Assembly (NCBI GenBank): GCA_949287835.1
Contig: CASEHV010000037.1
Span: 85,986 to 149,985, forward strand
DNA from: an uncultured Helicobacter sp.
GTDB taxonomy: Bacteria; Campylobacterota; Campylobacteria; Campylobacterales; Helicobacteraceae
Reading direction: 5' to 3'
DNA: 64,000 nt
Shown: one piece after another, positions 38,311-48,034 of the stretch
How positions within the stretch are numbered: the stretch's first letter is position 1
Layout of the letters: every line of letters starts with the position of its first letter
The notes under the pieces: model-generated
Databases searched by the model: none
Told to the model about the DNA's origin: nothing
Seen by the model: the letters and a program-made list of their open reading frames with translations, nothing else
Program-made: the position numbers and the translations under genes

Positions 38311-38781
38311 TTAGATTCTCTCTACCATTACAAGCTTAGTGCCGAACTCAACGGGCTGGGCATCATTTACCTCAATCTCTACTACCTTGCAGTCAAACTC
38401 CGCCTCAATCTCATTCATAATCTTCATAGCCTCAACGATGCCTATGGTCTGCCCCTTTTTAATCGTATCACCTATGCTAATGTATGGTGCTGCACCAGGA
38501 CTTGGCGCGCGATAAAATGTGCCTACCATAGGAGAAGTGATAAACTCGGCTTTAGATCTTTGTGTCTCTGTGCTAGTCTCGCTAGGAGTGCTAGGCTGGG
38601 AGGCTTGAATCTGCGGAAGTGCGGCTGGCTTTGAGGCGACAAGTAAATCTGGCTGGATTGTTTGGGTGATTTTTACTTCTTTGCTTAGTTTTAAAGAGAA
38701 ATTTTCCTGAACGATTTTCATATTAGATAGACTTGATTCATCAAAAAGAGTAATAATTTCTTTTATCTCAGATACCTTCAT
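38311..38781 (-). CDS. accB: Acetyl-CoA carboxylase, biotin carboxyl carrier protein
   Basis: 156 residues. The N-terminal KVSEIKEIITLFDESSLSNMKIVQENFSLKL, a flexible linker rich in Ala/Pro/Ser/Gln/Thr (about 50-80), and the biotinyl domain with the biotinylation motif VEAMKIMNEIEAEFDCKV (Lys about 122) are all present. It carries the carboxybiotin between AccC and the carboxyltransferase. It is first in the accB-accC operon; dcd diverges 66 bases away. Confidence 0.97.
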   Translation of the reverse strand: MKVSEIKEIITLFDESSLSNMKIVQENFSLKLSKEVKITQTIQPDLLVASKPAALPQIQASQPSTPSETSTETQRSKAEFITSPMVGTFYRAPSPGAAPYISIGDTIKKGQTIGIVEAMKIMNEIEAEFDCKVVEIEVNDAQPVEFGTKLVMVERI

Positions 38782-38811
38782 ATTTAGTCCTTACATGGTT
38801 TTAGATTCCGA

Positions 38812-38817
38812 TATAAT
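38812..38817 (+). promoter_or_regulatory. dcd: -10 box of dcd
   Basis: TATAAT in the 66-base gap between accB and dcd, 30 bases before the GTG start. Confidence 0.4.
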
Positions 38818-38847
38818 AGCACAAACTTTTGTATCAAGGGATTGATT

Positions 38848-39411
38848 GTGAGCTTGAAGTCAGATAAATGGATAAAGAAAATGTCTTTGGAACATGATAT
38901 GATAAATCCATTTGTGGAATCACAGGTAAGCAATGGTGCCATTAGCTACGGTCTTAGCAGTTATGGTTATGACATGCGTATTAGCAGTGAGTTTATGATA
39001 TTTAATAATGCTGAGAGTAGCATTGTGGATCCAAAGAAATTTGATACAAATAATGTCCAAAAAGTAGATGTATCATCTAGCGGATATTGCGTGATTCCAG
39101 AAAATTCCTTTGCCCTTGCTAGAAGTGTGGAGTATTTTAAGATTCCACGAGATGTGTTGGCGATATGTCTTGGGAAAAGCACTTATGCACGTTGTGGCAT
39201 TATTGTGAATGTAACGCCTTTTGAGCCAGAGTTTGAGGGCTACATTACTATAGAGATTTCAAATACCACGCCAATACCTGCTAAGATTTATGCTAACGAG
39301 GGCATAGCACAGGTGATATTCCTAGGTGCAGATAGCGAGTGTATGGTTAGCTACAAAGATAGAAAAGGAAAGTATCAAAACCAGCTAGGTATCGTGCTAC
39401 CTAGGATTTAA
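38848..39411 (+). CDS. dcd: dCTP deaminase
   Basis: 187 residues. It deaminates dCTP to dUTP to feed thymidylate synthesis. I choose GTG at 38848 ([12 protein letters not shown]) over the in-frame TTG at 38842, because AAGGGA (38836-38841) is then six bases away and the length fits the family (188 in H. pylori). Motifs: [57 protein letters not shown] (catalytic Glu and substrate-binding Ser/Arg) and the C-terminal [15 protein letters not shown]. The accC-accB/dcd arrangement matches H. pylori. Confidence 0.96.
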   Translation: MSLKSDKWIKKMSLEHDMINPFVESQVSNGAISYGLSSYGYDMRISSEFMIFNNAESSIVDPKKFDTNNVQKVDVSSSGYCVIPENSFALARSVEYFKIPRDVLAICLGKSTYARCGIIVNVTPFEPEFEGYITIEISNTTPIPAKIYANEGIAQVIFLGADSECMVSYKDRKGKYQNQLGIVLPRI

Positions 39412-39578
39412 ATTCTATATTATTGTAGAAATTTGTCTTGCAATTGATGATTTGTAGCAATGTCTTTTTGGTAATATCTTGAAAGCTATATTGATTGATA
39501 ACAAAACAAAACACGAGTATAGATTTAAATTTTTAGAATTTAACGCTACTTGCATAGAATAACTTTTTAAGGATTAAG

Positions 39579-39593
39579 CCTCTCACAGAGAGG
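39579..39593. terminator. Short hairpin after the AGCS symporter gene
   Basis: CCTCTC (39579-39584) and GAGAGG (39588-39593) form a perfect 6-bp stem with a 3-base loop. It lies 30 bases past the stop of the leftward symporter gene and 168 bases past dcd. There is no strong T run on either side, so its role as terminator is only a suggestion. Confidence 0.3.
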
Positions 39594-39623
39594 TAAAGTA
39601 GAAATCAAAGAGGATTACAGAAT

Positions 39624-41090
39624 CTACTTCTTATCCCAACATTCTGTATTTTCTATGCCTAGCTTTTTTGGGTCAAATGTGGGATTTAGCCCCTTTGCAG
39701 TCTGCTCTTTATAGTCATGCAAACATTTGACTACGACTTTACATAAAAGCACGATTGCCACGAGATTTACTGTGCATATCAATGTCATAGTGATATTTGC
39801 AGAGACCCAAACAGCAGCTACCGCTACCTGTGTGCCGATGAAGATAACCGCTACGCTTATGACACGATATACAAATAAGATTGCCTTGCTATCTGTGAGA
39901 TATTTGATATTCATCTGTCCGCAGTAGTAGCTACCAACGCTAACAGTGCTAGCCAAAATCACAATCAAAGCTGTGAAATAATACTGCCCGATAGGAATAT
40001 CTCCAAAGCTATAAAAATGCTTCATCACATCTTGCATAAGCTTCATTCCCGCACCAAAGTCTTTTATCTTTATCTCTACGCCTGTGGAATGAATATAAAA
40101 TAGCACGAAAAATGCTGAGCAGGTGCATATTACTATATCCAAAAATACGATGAAAGACTGGGCTATACCCTGCTTTACAGGGTGGCTAGTGTGTGCTGAG
40201 GCAGCGGCATTTGGCGCACTTCCAAGACCTGCCTCTGTGGCAAATAATGCCCGCTGGATTCCGATAAAGACCATCTGTCCTGCTACCCCGCCTGCGGCTG
40301 CCTTGAAGTCAAATGCGTTTCTAAAAATATCACCTAACACATCTGGTATATAGCCTAAATGCCTTAATATTACAATCAGCGTAAGAAGTATGTATGTGAA
40401 AGCTAGGAATGGCGTAACCACACGAGTAAATTTTGCAATAAAAGGACCACCGCCAAAGAACATAATACATGCAAAAACCGTAATGGCAAGACCCACATAT
40501 ATCGCTAGATGAGAATCATTAAATGCCTCTCTGTTAGCAAAATAAGCAGAAAAGGAATCCACTGCGGTATTTGAATACAAAGAGTTAAACGTCCAGCCTA
40601 CCGCTATAAGACATACTGCAAAGATAATACTAAATGCCTTAGACTTTAGCCCCTTGCGTATGTAGAAGGCAGGACCGCCTTTAAAGGCTTTATCACCATC
40701 TTTTGCCTTATAGACCTGCCCTAGTGTGCATTCTGCAAATGAGCTAGCCCCAGCCATGAAAGCCATAACCCACATCCAAAAGATGCTGCCCGGTCCGCCT
40801 GTGGCAATAGCCACCGCTACCCCGACAATAGAGCCTACGCCTACCCGAGTGCCAAGCGATATGGTAACTGCCTCAAAAGGGCTTATATGCTCCTTATTCC
40901 TCTTAGCATTCTCATCTTTCTCTGTTAGCACCTTTACCGCATCTCTCATGACGAATAATTGTGGAAATTTGAGCTTGATAGAGAAAAACACTGCTACAAG
41001 AAGTAATATCCATGTTAGCCAATACTGCGTCAAAGCTCCATCTATTGCTCCTAGTATATCCATTAGCGTTAGCACTTTTGCTTCTTCCAT
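39624..41090 (-). CDS. Alanine/glycine:cation symporter (AGCS family)
   Basis: 488 residues from the ATG at 41090 (MEEAKVLTLMDILGAIDG), supported by AAGGAC just upstream; a longer frame has no such site. About 10-11 TM helices. AGCS signatures: PFEAVTISLGTRVGVGSIVGVAVAIATGGPGSIFWMWVMAFMAGASSFAECTLGQVYK and FATEAGLGSAPNAAASAHTSHPVKQGIAQSF. It imports alanine or glycine with Na+ across the inner membrane. Monocistronic, with the porin gene diverging at 41341. Confidence 0.93.
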   Translation of the reverse strand: MEEAKVLTLMDILGAIDGALTQYWLTWILLLVAVFFSIKLKFPQLFVMRDAVKVLTEKDENAKRNKEHISPFEAVTISLGTRVGVGSIVGVAVAIATGGPGSIFWMWVMAFMAGASSFAECTLGQVYKAKDGDKAFKGGPAFYIRKGLKSKAFSIIFAVCLIAVGWTFNSLYSNTAVDSFSAYFANREAFNDSHLAIYVGLAITVFACIMFFGGGPFIAKFTRVVTPFLAFTYILLTLIVILRHLGYIPDVLGDIFRNAFDFKAAAGGVAGQMVFIGIQRALFATEAGLGSAPNAAASAHTSHPVKQGIAQSFIVFLDIVICTCSAFFVLFYIHSTGVEIKIKDFGAGMKLMQDVMKHFYSFGDIPIGQYYFTALIVILASTVSVGSYYCGQMNIKYLTDSKAILFVYRVISVAVIFIGTQVAVAAVWVSANITMTLICTVNLVAIVLLCKVVVKCLHDYKEQTAKGLNPTFDPKKLGIENTECWDKK

Positions 41091-41340
41091 AGCTGTCCTT
41101 TTTGCATTTTCTTTACCATTTTTAATATTACGAAATGGTAAGAGTAATAAATGTATCATATTTTTTTATAGCTAAGTGCTAAAAATACGATTTGTGAAAA
41201 TTTTAGATTCTAAAAGATAAAGTTTTTTACCAAATTACTCATTTTTTTGAATCATAGTTGAGTTATGTATCATAATCTCTATATTTTTTGCGACTTTATG
41301 CAATACTAAAAAGCTAACAATCATCAATCTAGGAGACGTA

Positions 41341-42708
41341 ATGTATAGAATTTCTAAATATGTTAATGTAGCAATGCTATGTATGCTATCGTGTGCCTAT
41401 GCAGACCAGACCATAGCAGAGATAGGTGAGGGCGAGAACAAGCATAGCTTTTCAGTCGGAGTAGAGGCGAATTTCCTCTCAAGGACTGCCTTTAACTACA
41501 CAGATGTTAATGCTACAAACGCAAATGCAGGTAAATATCCGCAAGATAGCTTTGCCTACACTAGCATGAAGATATTTGGAGATTATAAATGGAGGGGGCT
41601 AAGTGCCTCTGTGGGCTACTTTGGCGGCGTGGCATATACGTATGTGGGCTGGTATCCTTTCATGGACGACCTTAATACAGGTATCCGCTCAGGCAAGGCT
41701 GTGGAGTTTCATAGATTCCTATTTTACAGAGCATTTGTGGGATATGATGATGATAATTGGTTTGTTAGAGCGGGAAGATTTGTGGTAGAAGATGATGATT
41801 GGCTAAAATCTACCGCACAAGGTGCTGAGGTTATTTATAAAAGAGAGAATTTCCTCATAAAAGCCTATGCACTAAGCCACCTTACTACCGCTTTTGGTGC
41901 ATGGGTGTGGGATTTTGTAACAGATGCTACCCCTACGGGAATCTATCACTTAGCTGGGCAGTATAATTACAGTATGAAAAATAGTGAGGATTCTGCGCCT
42001 TTGCTTGATTTTAAGATACGACCTTTTATATATTTAGTGCCTAGCTATTATGTCATGCCGGGCTTTAGTGCTAGATTCTCATACGCTGTCTCTAGCAATA
42101 TAAAGCTAAACACCTATGCTATTTTTACTTATGAGAGTTTTTTAAGCGATGCGAACAAGGCAAAGCTGCTATACCCCCTTGTGCCAACGGGTGAGAATGC
42201 CGCTAGTCTTTATATCCAGCAGGGTGCGACTTTGTTTAACAAATATGATGTCTCGATTGGATTCTATAAGAATTTTGGGAATTTTAATGCCATCTTTGGT
42301 AGATATGGGAATCCTGCAAATGTCAGTATCTATGATGGTAGCTTCTTTGCAAGTGTATGGCTAAATGACTTTTTGGCTAAAGATTCTCAGAGTATTTTGC
42401 TAAATGCTAGCACTAGCTTTTTTGATAAAAGAATGCTGGTTGCGGGATTTTATCGCTTTACATGGAATGATAGAAGTATAGAGAATACCGCAGGAGTCAT
42501 AGTCTCATATAATCTAACGCAAAATATTACATTTAGGGGAATCCTAGCATGGTATCTTGACACTACAAAGGCAGGGAATAATGCTAGATTCTGGATACCT
42601 GTCTCACAAGTGCCAGATGCATTACGCGGTCCTATAACAAATGTCAATACCCCAACCGTGCATGATGATAGGAGCTATTTTATGTTTAATATTATTGTTA
42701 GGATTTAG
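41341..42708 (+). CDS. Hof-type outer membrane porin
   Basis: 455 residues, with a signal peptide (about 1-21, AMLCMLSCAYA before DQT). The body matches the Helicobacter Hof family: FLSRTAFNYTDVNATNANAG near the N-terminus, KIFGDYKWRGLSASVGYFGGVAYTYVGWYP, GRFVVEDDDWLKSTAQGAEV, and a C-terminus FMFNIIVRI of alternating hydrophobic residues for a barrel. It is probably a channel for small nutrients. AGGAG lies before the ATG, with a candidate -10 CATAAT upstream (about 41269-41274). Its 3' end overlaps the convergent fucosyltransferase gene by 11 bases. Confidence 0.82.
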   Translation: MYRISKYVNVAMLCMLSCAYADQTIAEIGEGENKHSFSVGVEANFLSRTAFNYTDVNATNANAGKYPQDSFAYTSMKIFGDYKWRGLSASVGYFGGVAYTYVGWYPFMDDLNTGIRSGKAVEFHRFLFYRAFVGYDDDNWFVRAGRFVVEDDDWLKSTAQGAEVIYKRENFLIKAYALSHLTTAFGAWVWDFVTDATPTGIYHLAGQYNYSMKNSEDSAPLLDFKIRPFIYLVPSYYVMPGFSARFSYAVSSNIKLNTYAIFTYESFLSDANKAKLLYPLVPTGENAASLYIQQGATLFNKYDVSIGFYKNFGNFNAIFGRYGNPANVSIYDGSFFASVWLNDFLAKDSQSILLNASTSFFDKRMLVAGFYRFTWNDRSIENTAGVIVSYNLTQNITFRGILAWYLDTTKAGNNARFWIPVSQVPDALRGPITNVNTPTVHDDRSYFMFNIIVRI

Positions 42709-43849
42709 GTTTTTGGGTTAGGTGTTTTATACCTCTGCCAATGCTTCGTGGTAAATGCGAAACGCACTCTATTGTGTTTAATATTCCTAGGGCTAGTTTT
42801 ACATTTTTCTTTGAGTATTTATCTATTTTCTTTGCTATGGAGTTTATGGTGTGATTTTGCTTCTGACTTCTTACATTCATTTCATCTAGCGGTCTTCTAT
42901 ATGGTTTCTCCTGAGATAAAATATTATCTAGGAAGTCAAATGTTTTTTGTTTGTAATAATCAAATGGATTTATAGAATCTAAAAATACAGATTCCTGTAG
43001 CATAGCCATGTAGGCGTTATTGTCATTATCAATTCTTTTTACCTCATCTGCTAACTCCTCCATTGTATGAAAATTATGTGCGTTTATAAAAGATTTTGGA
43101 TTGATGAAATATTCTATAAAATGCCTAGAAATATTGGGGATACTACCATCAATTTTTATAGTATTCACCCCCCCCCCCCCCGTTGTTTGTGTTATTGTTT
43201 TATGTGTTTTATCAAGATGGCATCTAAGGCTTGTATCACCCCAGTATACAGGAATGCAACCAGCTAGAAATGAATCAAATAATTTCTCAGTTAAATATCC
43301 CGGATAACTAGCATTCTCAAAGCAAATATTAAATTTATATCCCCTTAGCCATTCTATTTTATCTTTTACCGCGCCACCTATGTTGTTATTCCAACGACCG
43401 CCAGAATCTACTTTTTTATAGCGTCCTAATATATCAAAAAATAATAATCTCTCCTTAGAGATTCCATTACTTACAACCATTCCACAGAATTTATCGCGTC
43501 CTTTGATATTGCGATTATTTAGAATCTCTGAATACAAATGTTCATTAAGAAAGCTTAATGGCAGACGCAAATGCCTATCATTAAAATCCATAAAATCAAA
43601 GTCGATTCCATAATCGCTTATAGCCCAATCTGTGCGATGATTCTCATGTGTGAAGAAAATCCTAACGCAATCATATTTTAAATGCTCTTCGCCAAATGAG
43701 CTATATATAATAAAATCGGGATTTCGTGAATATACAATGTCATATTTATCTTTTTCTAGCAGGATTTTTATTAGGGGATTATCATAGAAATTTTTTTCAT
43801 TATCTTCTATCCACCAATCTAGCACCCTCATGTATATGCGTTTTTTCAT
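42698..43849 (-). CDS. Alpha-fucosyltransferase, GT10 family, with phase-variable G tract
   Basis: 383 residues. GT10 enzymes add fucose from GDP-fucose; in H. pylori they make Lewis antigens on lipopolysaccharide. The catalytic core shows RIFFTHENHRTDWAISDYGIDFDFMD and YKFNICFENASYPGYLTEKLFDSFLAGCIPVYWGD (about 178-213), the GDP-fucose binding motif. A G14 run encodes glycines near residues 224-228. At the present length the frame continues to NPKSFINAHNFHTMEELADEV and a basic amphipathic tail (KKIDKYSKKNVKLALG...RSIGRGIKHL) like the membrane-attaching tails of H. pylori enzymes. G13 or G15 would stop translation at once. The gene follows exbB by eight bases. Confidence 0.9.
   Translation of the reverse strand: MKKRIYMRVLDWWIEDNEKNFYDNPLIKILLEKDKYDIVYSRNPDFIIYSSFGEEHLKYDCVRIFFTHENHRTDWAISDYGIDFDFMDFNDRHLRLPLSFLNEHLYSEILNNRNIKGRDKFCGMVVSNGISKERLLFFDILGRYKKVDSGGRWNNNIGGAVKDKIEWLRGYKFNICFENASYPGYLTEKLFDSFLAGCIPVYWGDTSLRCHLDKTHKTITQTTGGGGVNTIKIDGSIPNISRHFIEYFINPKSFINAHNFHTMEELADEVKRIDNDNNAYMAMLQESVFLDSINPFDYYKQKTFDFLDNILSQEKPYRRPLDEMNVRSQKQNHTINSIAKKIDKYSKKNVKLALGILNTIECVSHLPRSIGRGIKHLTQKPKS
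43168..43181 (-). repeat. C14/G14 homopolymer in the fucosyltransferase gene
   Basis: Fourteen C on the plus strand. Read on the gene strand, G14 keeps the frame open (GTG AAT follows). G13 gives TGA immediately after the tract; G15 gives a TGA six codons later. The gene is therefore switched on in this sequence. Confidence 0.95.
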
Positions 43850-43857
43850 ATATGCCC

Positions 43858-44457
43858 TTATTTGTCGGAATCTTTTATAGAGATTCGTGGTTCTTTGTGA
43901 ATCTTAGATTGCAAATCTCCCTCATGTTTATACTCATAGCTACTTTCTCTACTATCCTTTGTGAGTTGATTTATGGTTTTATCCTCAAAGCTATCTAGTC
44001 TAGGATTCTTATGCGCCCTGTCCTCTTTATCTTTGAAAATATCCCAGTTTGTTAAGATTACCTCTGATTTTCTTGTTAAAAGATTATAGAAAACTACACT
44101 AGGAATTGCCACCACAAGACCTAATGCAGTCGCCCTTAATGCCATAGCAAGACCTGCCATGATTCCCTGTGTGTCAAGTATCGTATTTGAGCCAATATTG
44201 ACAAAAGTTAGCATGATTCCCACAACCGTGCCTAGCAATCCCACATAAGGCGCATTTGACCCAATGGTAGCCACCAGCGTAAGCCTTTTGTGCAAATCTA
44301 ACTCTAACTCCCTTTTATCTTCATAGTCATCTAATCGTAGGATAGAGTAAAACCATAATCTCTCGATGCAAATAGCGATGACTAGAAGGCTTAGAAATAT
44401 TAAAAATGCAAAGATTCCATAATCTATATATATTGAATATTCTGCAATTCTTTTCAT
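43858..44457 (-). CDS. exbB: MotA/TolQ/ExbB-type proton channel protein
   Basis: 199 residues. An N-terminal TM (IDYGIFAFLIFLSLLVIAICIERLWFY), then the family core LVATIGSNAPYVGLLGTVVGIMLTFVNIG and MAGLAMALRATALGLVVAIPSVVFYNLLTRKSEV with two TM helices that form the proton path; the topology suits ExbB better than MotA. The C-terminal 50 residues are charged and unlike the family. ExbB works with ExbD and TonB to energise outer membrane receptors. No exbD or tonB gene follows; the next gene is the fucosyltransferase eight bases on, so this copy is separated from its usual partners. Confidence 0.8.
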   Translation of the reverse strand: MKRIAEYSIYIDYGIFAFLIFLSLLVIAICIERLWFYSILRLDDYEDKRELELDLHKRLTLVATIGSNAPYVGLLGTVVGIMLTFVNIGSNTILDTQGIMAGLAMALRATALGLVVAIPSVVFYNLLTRKSEVILTNWDIFKDKEDRAHKNPRLDSFEDKTINQLTKDSRESSYEYKHEGDLQSKIHKEPRISIKDSDK

Positions 44458-44513
44458 AATTACAAAAACTCCCTCTCAAAGAAAAAGACTAAAATAAGTC
44501 TAAAATTATATTG

Positions 44514-44519
44514 TATAAT
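44514..44519 (+). promoter_or_regulatory. pnp: -10 box of pnp
   Basis: TATAAT preceded by TTG, 24 bases before the chosen pnp ATG at 44544. Confidence 0.5.
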
Positions 44520-44543
44520 CGTGTTAAATATAAGAGAGAATTT

Positions 44544-46601
44544 ATGAGTGTCATAAAAATCAATAACAATGGACAAATAGAGGAATATACCTTAGGAATC
44601 TATGCGACTATGGCAGATTGCTCAGTTATGCAGAAAGTCGGGGGTAGCGTTGTGCTATGCACTCTGTGTATAGATATGCAAAATAGTGTGCAAGAGGGCT
44701 TTATCCCCCTTAGCGTTCAATACAATGAGAGAATGTATGCGGTGGGCAAGATTCCACACGGCTTTACAAAAAGAGAGGGAAAGCCTAGTGATAGCGAGAT
44801 TCTAGCTTCAAGGTTAATAGATAGGAGTCTTAGACCACTTTTCCCAAAAGATTTTCCCTATCCTGTGCAAATTACCCTTTTGGTTCTTAGCTATGATGGT
44901 AGGAGCGATTTGTATAAGGACTGTATAAATCTAGCTAGTATATGTTTATTTATATCTGAAATACCTGTTAATGCAAATAGAATCTTAAATGCCACTAGGG
45001 TGATGAGATTTTATAATAAACTTGAGATTCCAAATCATTATAATCTAAAAGATTCTAGTTTAGATTTGCTTGTAAGTGGCATAGATAATGAGTTATCCAT
45101 GATAGAAATGCAGGTGTTAAAGACAAAATCAAAAGATTATGAATACACAAATGAGCTAGGCATTACGCAGTTAATGAATGCACTTTATGTTGCCTCATCG
45201 TGCATTAGTGAGAATACAAGCCTTTATACACAAGCCTTTCTACCGTTTGTAAAACAGAAAATACAGCTAAAAACACATTTAGACACAAAGCAAAAAGATG
45301 CCATAAAGCTACTCTACAAAGATGAGATTACCTCTAGGCTAAGGCAGGATTGCGGTATTACAAAACCATATCTTGTTAATAATCTCATAAAAATCATCGC
45401 AAATGATATGAATATGGAATTATCCCTTTGTGCCAAAATAGTAGATTCCATAAAGCGAGATATTTTAAGGGAATCTGCCCTGCAAGGTAAAAGGATAGAT
45501 GGCAGAAAGACAAACGAAGTAAGATATATTAACATTGCCTCAAATATCCTGCCATTTGCACATGGCAGTGCGTGTTTCATGCGTGGGCAGACACAGGCAT
45601 TAGTTACTTGCACGATTGGCTCTAATAGTGATATGAAGACACATGAGGGACTTATAGCACAAAAGAGGGGCAATGTAATACTGCATTATAACTTTCCACC
45701 TTTTAGCGTTGGCGAGGCTATGCCTATTATGCAAATCTCAAGGAGAGAACTAGGACATGGGAATCTAGCCCTAAAAGCAATAGAATCTAATATCTCAGAT
45801 TCCAGATTTATCCGCATTGTCTCTGAGATTCTACAATCAAATGGCTCAAGCTCTATGGCAACCGTTTGCGGTGCGACACTTGCACTTAAAGCCGCAGATA
45901 TTAAGATGAAAAATATGGTCGCAGGCATTGCTATGGGTCTGGTGGTTGAGGGTGATAAATATTGTATTTTAAGTGATATTAATGAGTTAGAGGACGCACA
46001 TGGGGATATGGATTTTAAGGTAGCAGGCAGTTCGCGCGGATTTAGTGCCTTGCAGCTTGATATTAAGATTCCTAGCATTTCCCTAGAGATATTATGTAAT
46101 AGTTTGCAAAAAGCTAGATTTGGCATTGATAGAATCTTATCTATCATGGGCAAGGCAAATGTTATGCCAAACTATAATGCCCTGCCAAAGCAACTTTGTT
46201 TCAATGTCCCTAGCGGTAGCATTTCTGATATTATAGGGCAGGGCGGAAAAGTGATACGAGATATTATTGCTACCTTTGAGGTCTCCATAGATATAGATAA
46301 AGATAATGGTGTGGTTAATATTTCTGGTAGCAAATATTCCTCTATTAAAAATGCGAAAAAATATATTCTTGAGATTCTAAAAAAACGTGAGTTACCGTAT
46401 AAGATTGATGATTTATATCAAGGCGTGATAAAAAAGATTATTGATTCTGGAATCTTAGTAGATTTACCGCAAGGCGGCGTTGGGATTTTACGAAAAGACA
46501 GAGTCGAATCGATTAATGATTTTTTGGTTGGTAATCCAATAAATGTAAGAATTGCCTCAAATGCAAATGGAAAAGTCGAGCTAGACTTGGATATGAAATA
46601 G
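44544..46601 (+). CDS. pnp: Polyribonucleotide nucleotidyltransferase (PNPase)
   Basis: 685 residues from the ATG at 44544, after AGAGAG; the family expects a start shortly before the first RNase PH domain (SVIKINNNGQIEEYTLGIYA). PNPase degrades RNA 3' to 5' with phosphate. Two RNase PH domains are seen (FTKREGKPSDSEILASRLIDRSLRPLFP in the first; GKRIDGRKTNEVRYI and ALVTCTIG in the second). A KH domain (IIGQGGKVIRDIIATF) and an S1 domain (YQGVIKKIIDSGILVDLPQGGVGILRKDRV) close the protein. No neighbour is co-transcribed. Confidence 0.96.
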   Translation: MSVIKINNNGQIEEYTLGIYATMADCSVMQKVGGSVVLCTLCIDMQNSVQEGFIPLSVQYNERMYAVGKIPHGFTKREGKPSDSEILASRLIDRSLRPLFPKDFPYPVQITLLVLSYDGRSDLYKDCINLASICLFISEIPVNANRILNATRVMRFYNKLEIPNHYNLKDSSLDLLVSGIDNELSMIEMQVLKTKSKDYEYTNELGITQLMNALYVASSCISENTSLYTQAFLPFVKQKIQLKTHLDTKQKDAIKLLYKDEITSRLRQDCGITKPYLVNNLIKIIANDMNMELSLCAKIVDSIKRDILRESALQGKRIDGRKTNEVRYINIASNILPFAHGSACFMRGQTQALVTCTIGSNSDMKTHEGLIAQKRGNVILHYNFPPFSVGEAMPIMQISRRELGHGNLALKAIESNISDSRFIRIVSEILQSNGSSSMATVCGATLALKAADIKMKNMVAGIAMGLVVEGDKYCILSDINELEDAHGDMDFKVAGSSRGFSALQLDIKIPSISLEILCNSLQKARFGIDRILSIMGKANVMPNYNALPKQLCFNVPSGSISDIIGQGGKVIRDIIATFEVSIDIDKDNGVVNISGSKYSSIKNAKKYILEILKKRELPYKIDDLYQGVIKKIIDSGILVDLPQGGVGILRKDRVESINDFLVGNPINVRIASNANGKVELDLDMK

Positions 46602-46669
46602 CTTTTTATTTTAAATATGTTTTGTAATTTTTAATACCTCAACATGATTTGTAAGTGTTGTTTTGTGGT

Positions 46670-47120
46670 TGTAGTGTTGTTCTGAGGGCAAATTTCCGAG
46701 GAATTTTTTATAAAAGTAAAGATTTTTTGCAAAACATTCAAAAAGATTTTTAGTTTTTGACTCAGAATGGCACATTAACTGTCATATTAAGCGTTAGCGA
46801 AATATCTTTATAGAATCTAGATTCTGAAAATTTATGTTATTTTGAGACTTTAATGAAGAATCTTTGGAATCTTGATTCTAAAAACATAGAATCAAGATTT
46901 TCTAAAAAATGGAAAGATTCTTCGTTATGCTCAGAATGACAATAATTTTCAATTATGCTATAACCACCGTCATGTTGAGCGTTAGCGAAACATCTCTACA
47001 GAAATCCATATTTTTCGACAAAACTCAAAGTCATGTAGATTTATAAAATGTCATTCTAATACAGAATAAGATTCTTAAAAAAGATTTTCGGCAGAACCTC
47101 AGAAATGCACAGAAAGCCAT
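46670..47120. repeat. Intergenic repeat cluster between pnp and the OMP pseudogene
   Basis: No gene is visible in 46602-47139. It contains degenerate type A units (about 46750-46770, 46848-46875, 46915-46940, the last as AGATTCTTCGTTATGCTCAG then AATGAC) and type B units (about 46780-46815 and 46970-46998, CGTCATGTTGAGCGTTAGCG then AAACATCTCT). Palindromes of the kind GAATCTAGATTC separate them. More decayed than the copies inside genes. Confidence 0.75.
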
Positions 47121-47139
47121 ATACACTCAGTAAGAATCT

Positions 47140-48007
47140 TTAGAATATCCATGCTACGTATACATTAGAGTTTGAGTTTGCACTTCTAACAGCTCCGCTT
47201 ACTTGTATATCTAGCAATTCAGTGCCATTGAAAAATAGTTGTTCATTTTGACCTCTGTAAAGGGAATAGCCAAACATGAATCCCAATGCAACTCTCCTAT
47301 ACCTTGCCTCTATACCAAACTTTGCAGATATAATATATCTAAATATGCTGGTAGATAAAGTCTCGTTATCAAGATTACTATCCACAGAGTTAAAAGTAAA
47401 GGTTAAACCAAGACCGCTTTTAAGCAAAATATCAACATTCTTAAATGCAAAAGTGTACCCACCCAGCAGTGATAAATCGGTGCTAAAACCACTTCCTGAT
47501 GAAGTGATACCAAGTTTATTGCCCGATATGCTTCTAGCCCTTCTTAAATTAACTATAACAAATGGTTCATCTGGCACCACATAATGTAATCTAAGCTGTG
47601 TTTCAAAAAATTGCTATTCAAAATCATATTTAAAAGCTAGAAGTGCACCTATTTTATTGTCAAAATAATTATAATTTGCCACACCGTTATATCTAATATC
47701 TTCGCTGCTTATTGTATTATCTCCAAAACCAAAATCAAAGCCATAGTCTAGTCCTACTAAAAACGAATATCTCTTCTTAGAATCTTGCTCTTTTGGAATC
47801 TGCTCTGTTTTAGTATCTTTATTTTTTTTAGTTGCTACATCATTTTCGCTCTTGGCAATATCGCTTTTATCAGCATTTTTATCTTGAGGTTTTTGGCTGC
47901 TTTTGGAATCTTTATTTTCTTTCTCAACTGTGGGTTTTGCATTATCCGCATTCGCTAATGAGCAAAGAAGCTAGGAGCATTGAGGTTAAATATTTTTTAG
48001 CATACAT
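47140..48007 (-). pseudogene. Decayed outer membrane protein, paralogue of the 18342 gene
   Basis: Reading leftward from ATG at 48007: MYAKKYLTSMLLASLLIS matches the signal peptide of the 18342 protein (SSILLASLLVSVSNADE). The frame then shifts just before ANADNAKPT, consistent with loss of two bases near 47957. The body resumes with a Lys/Asp-rich linker (NKDSKSSQKPQDKNADKSD), then FLVGLDYGFDFGFGD and FDNKIGALLAFKYDFE, where TAG (complement of 47614-47616) interrupts it. After the stop the same frame continues to the end (QLRLHYVVPDEPFVIV ... NVYVAWIF) with a barrel C-terminus. At least two disabling changes make it a pseudogene unless repaired by recombination. Its promoter is homologous to the T15 promoter. 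Confidence 0.85.
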
Positions 48008-48034
48008 AGAAATCCTTTCATATACAAAAGAAAA

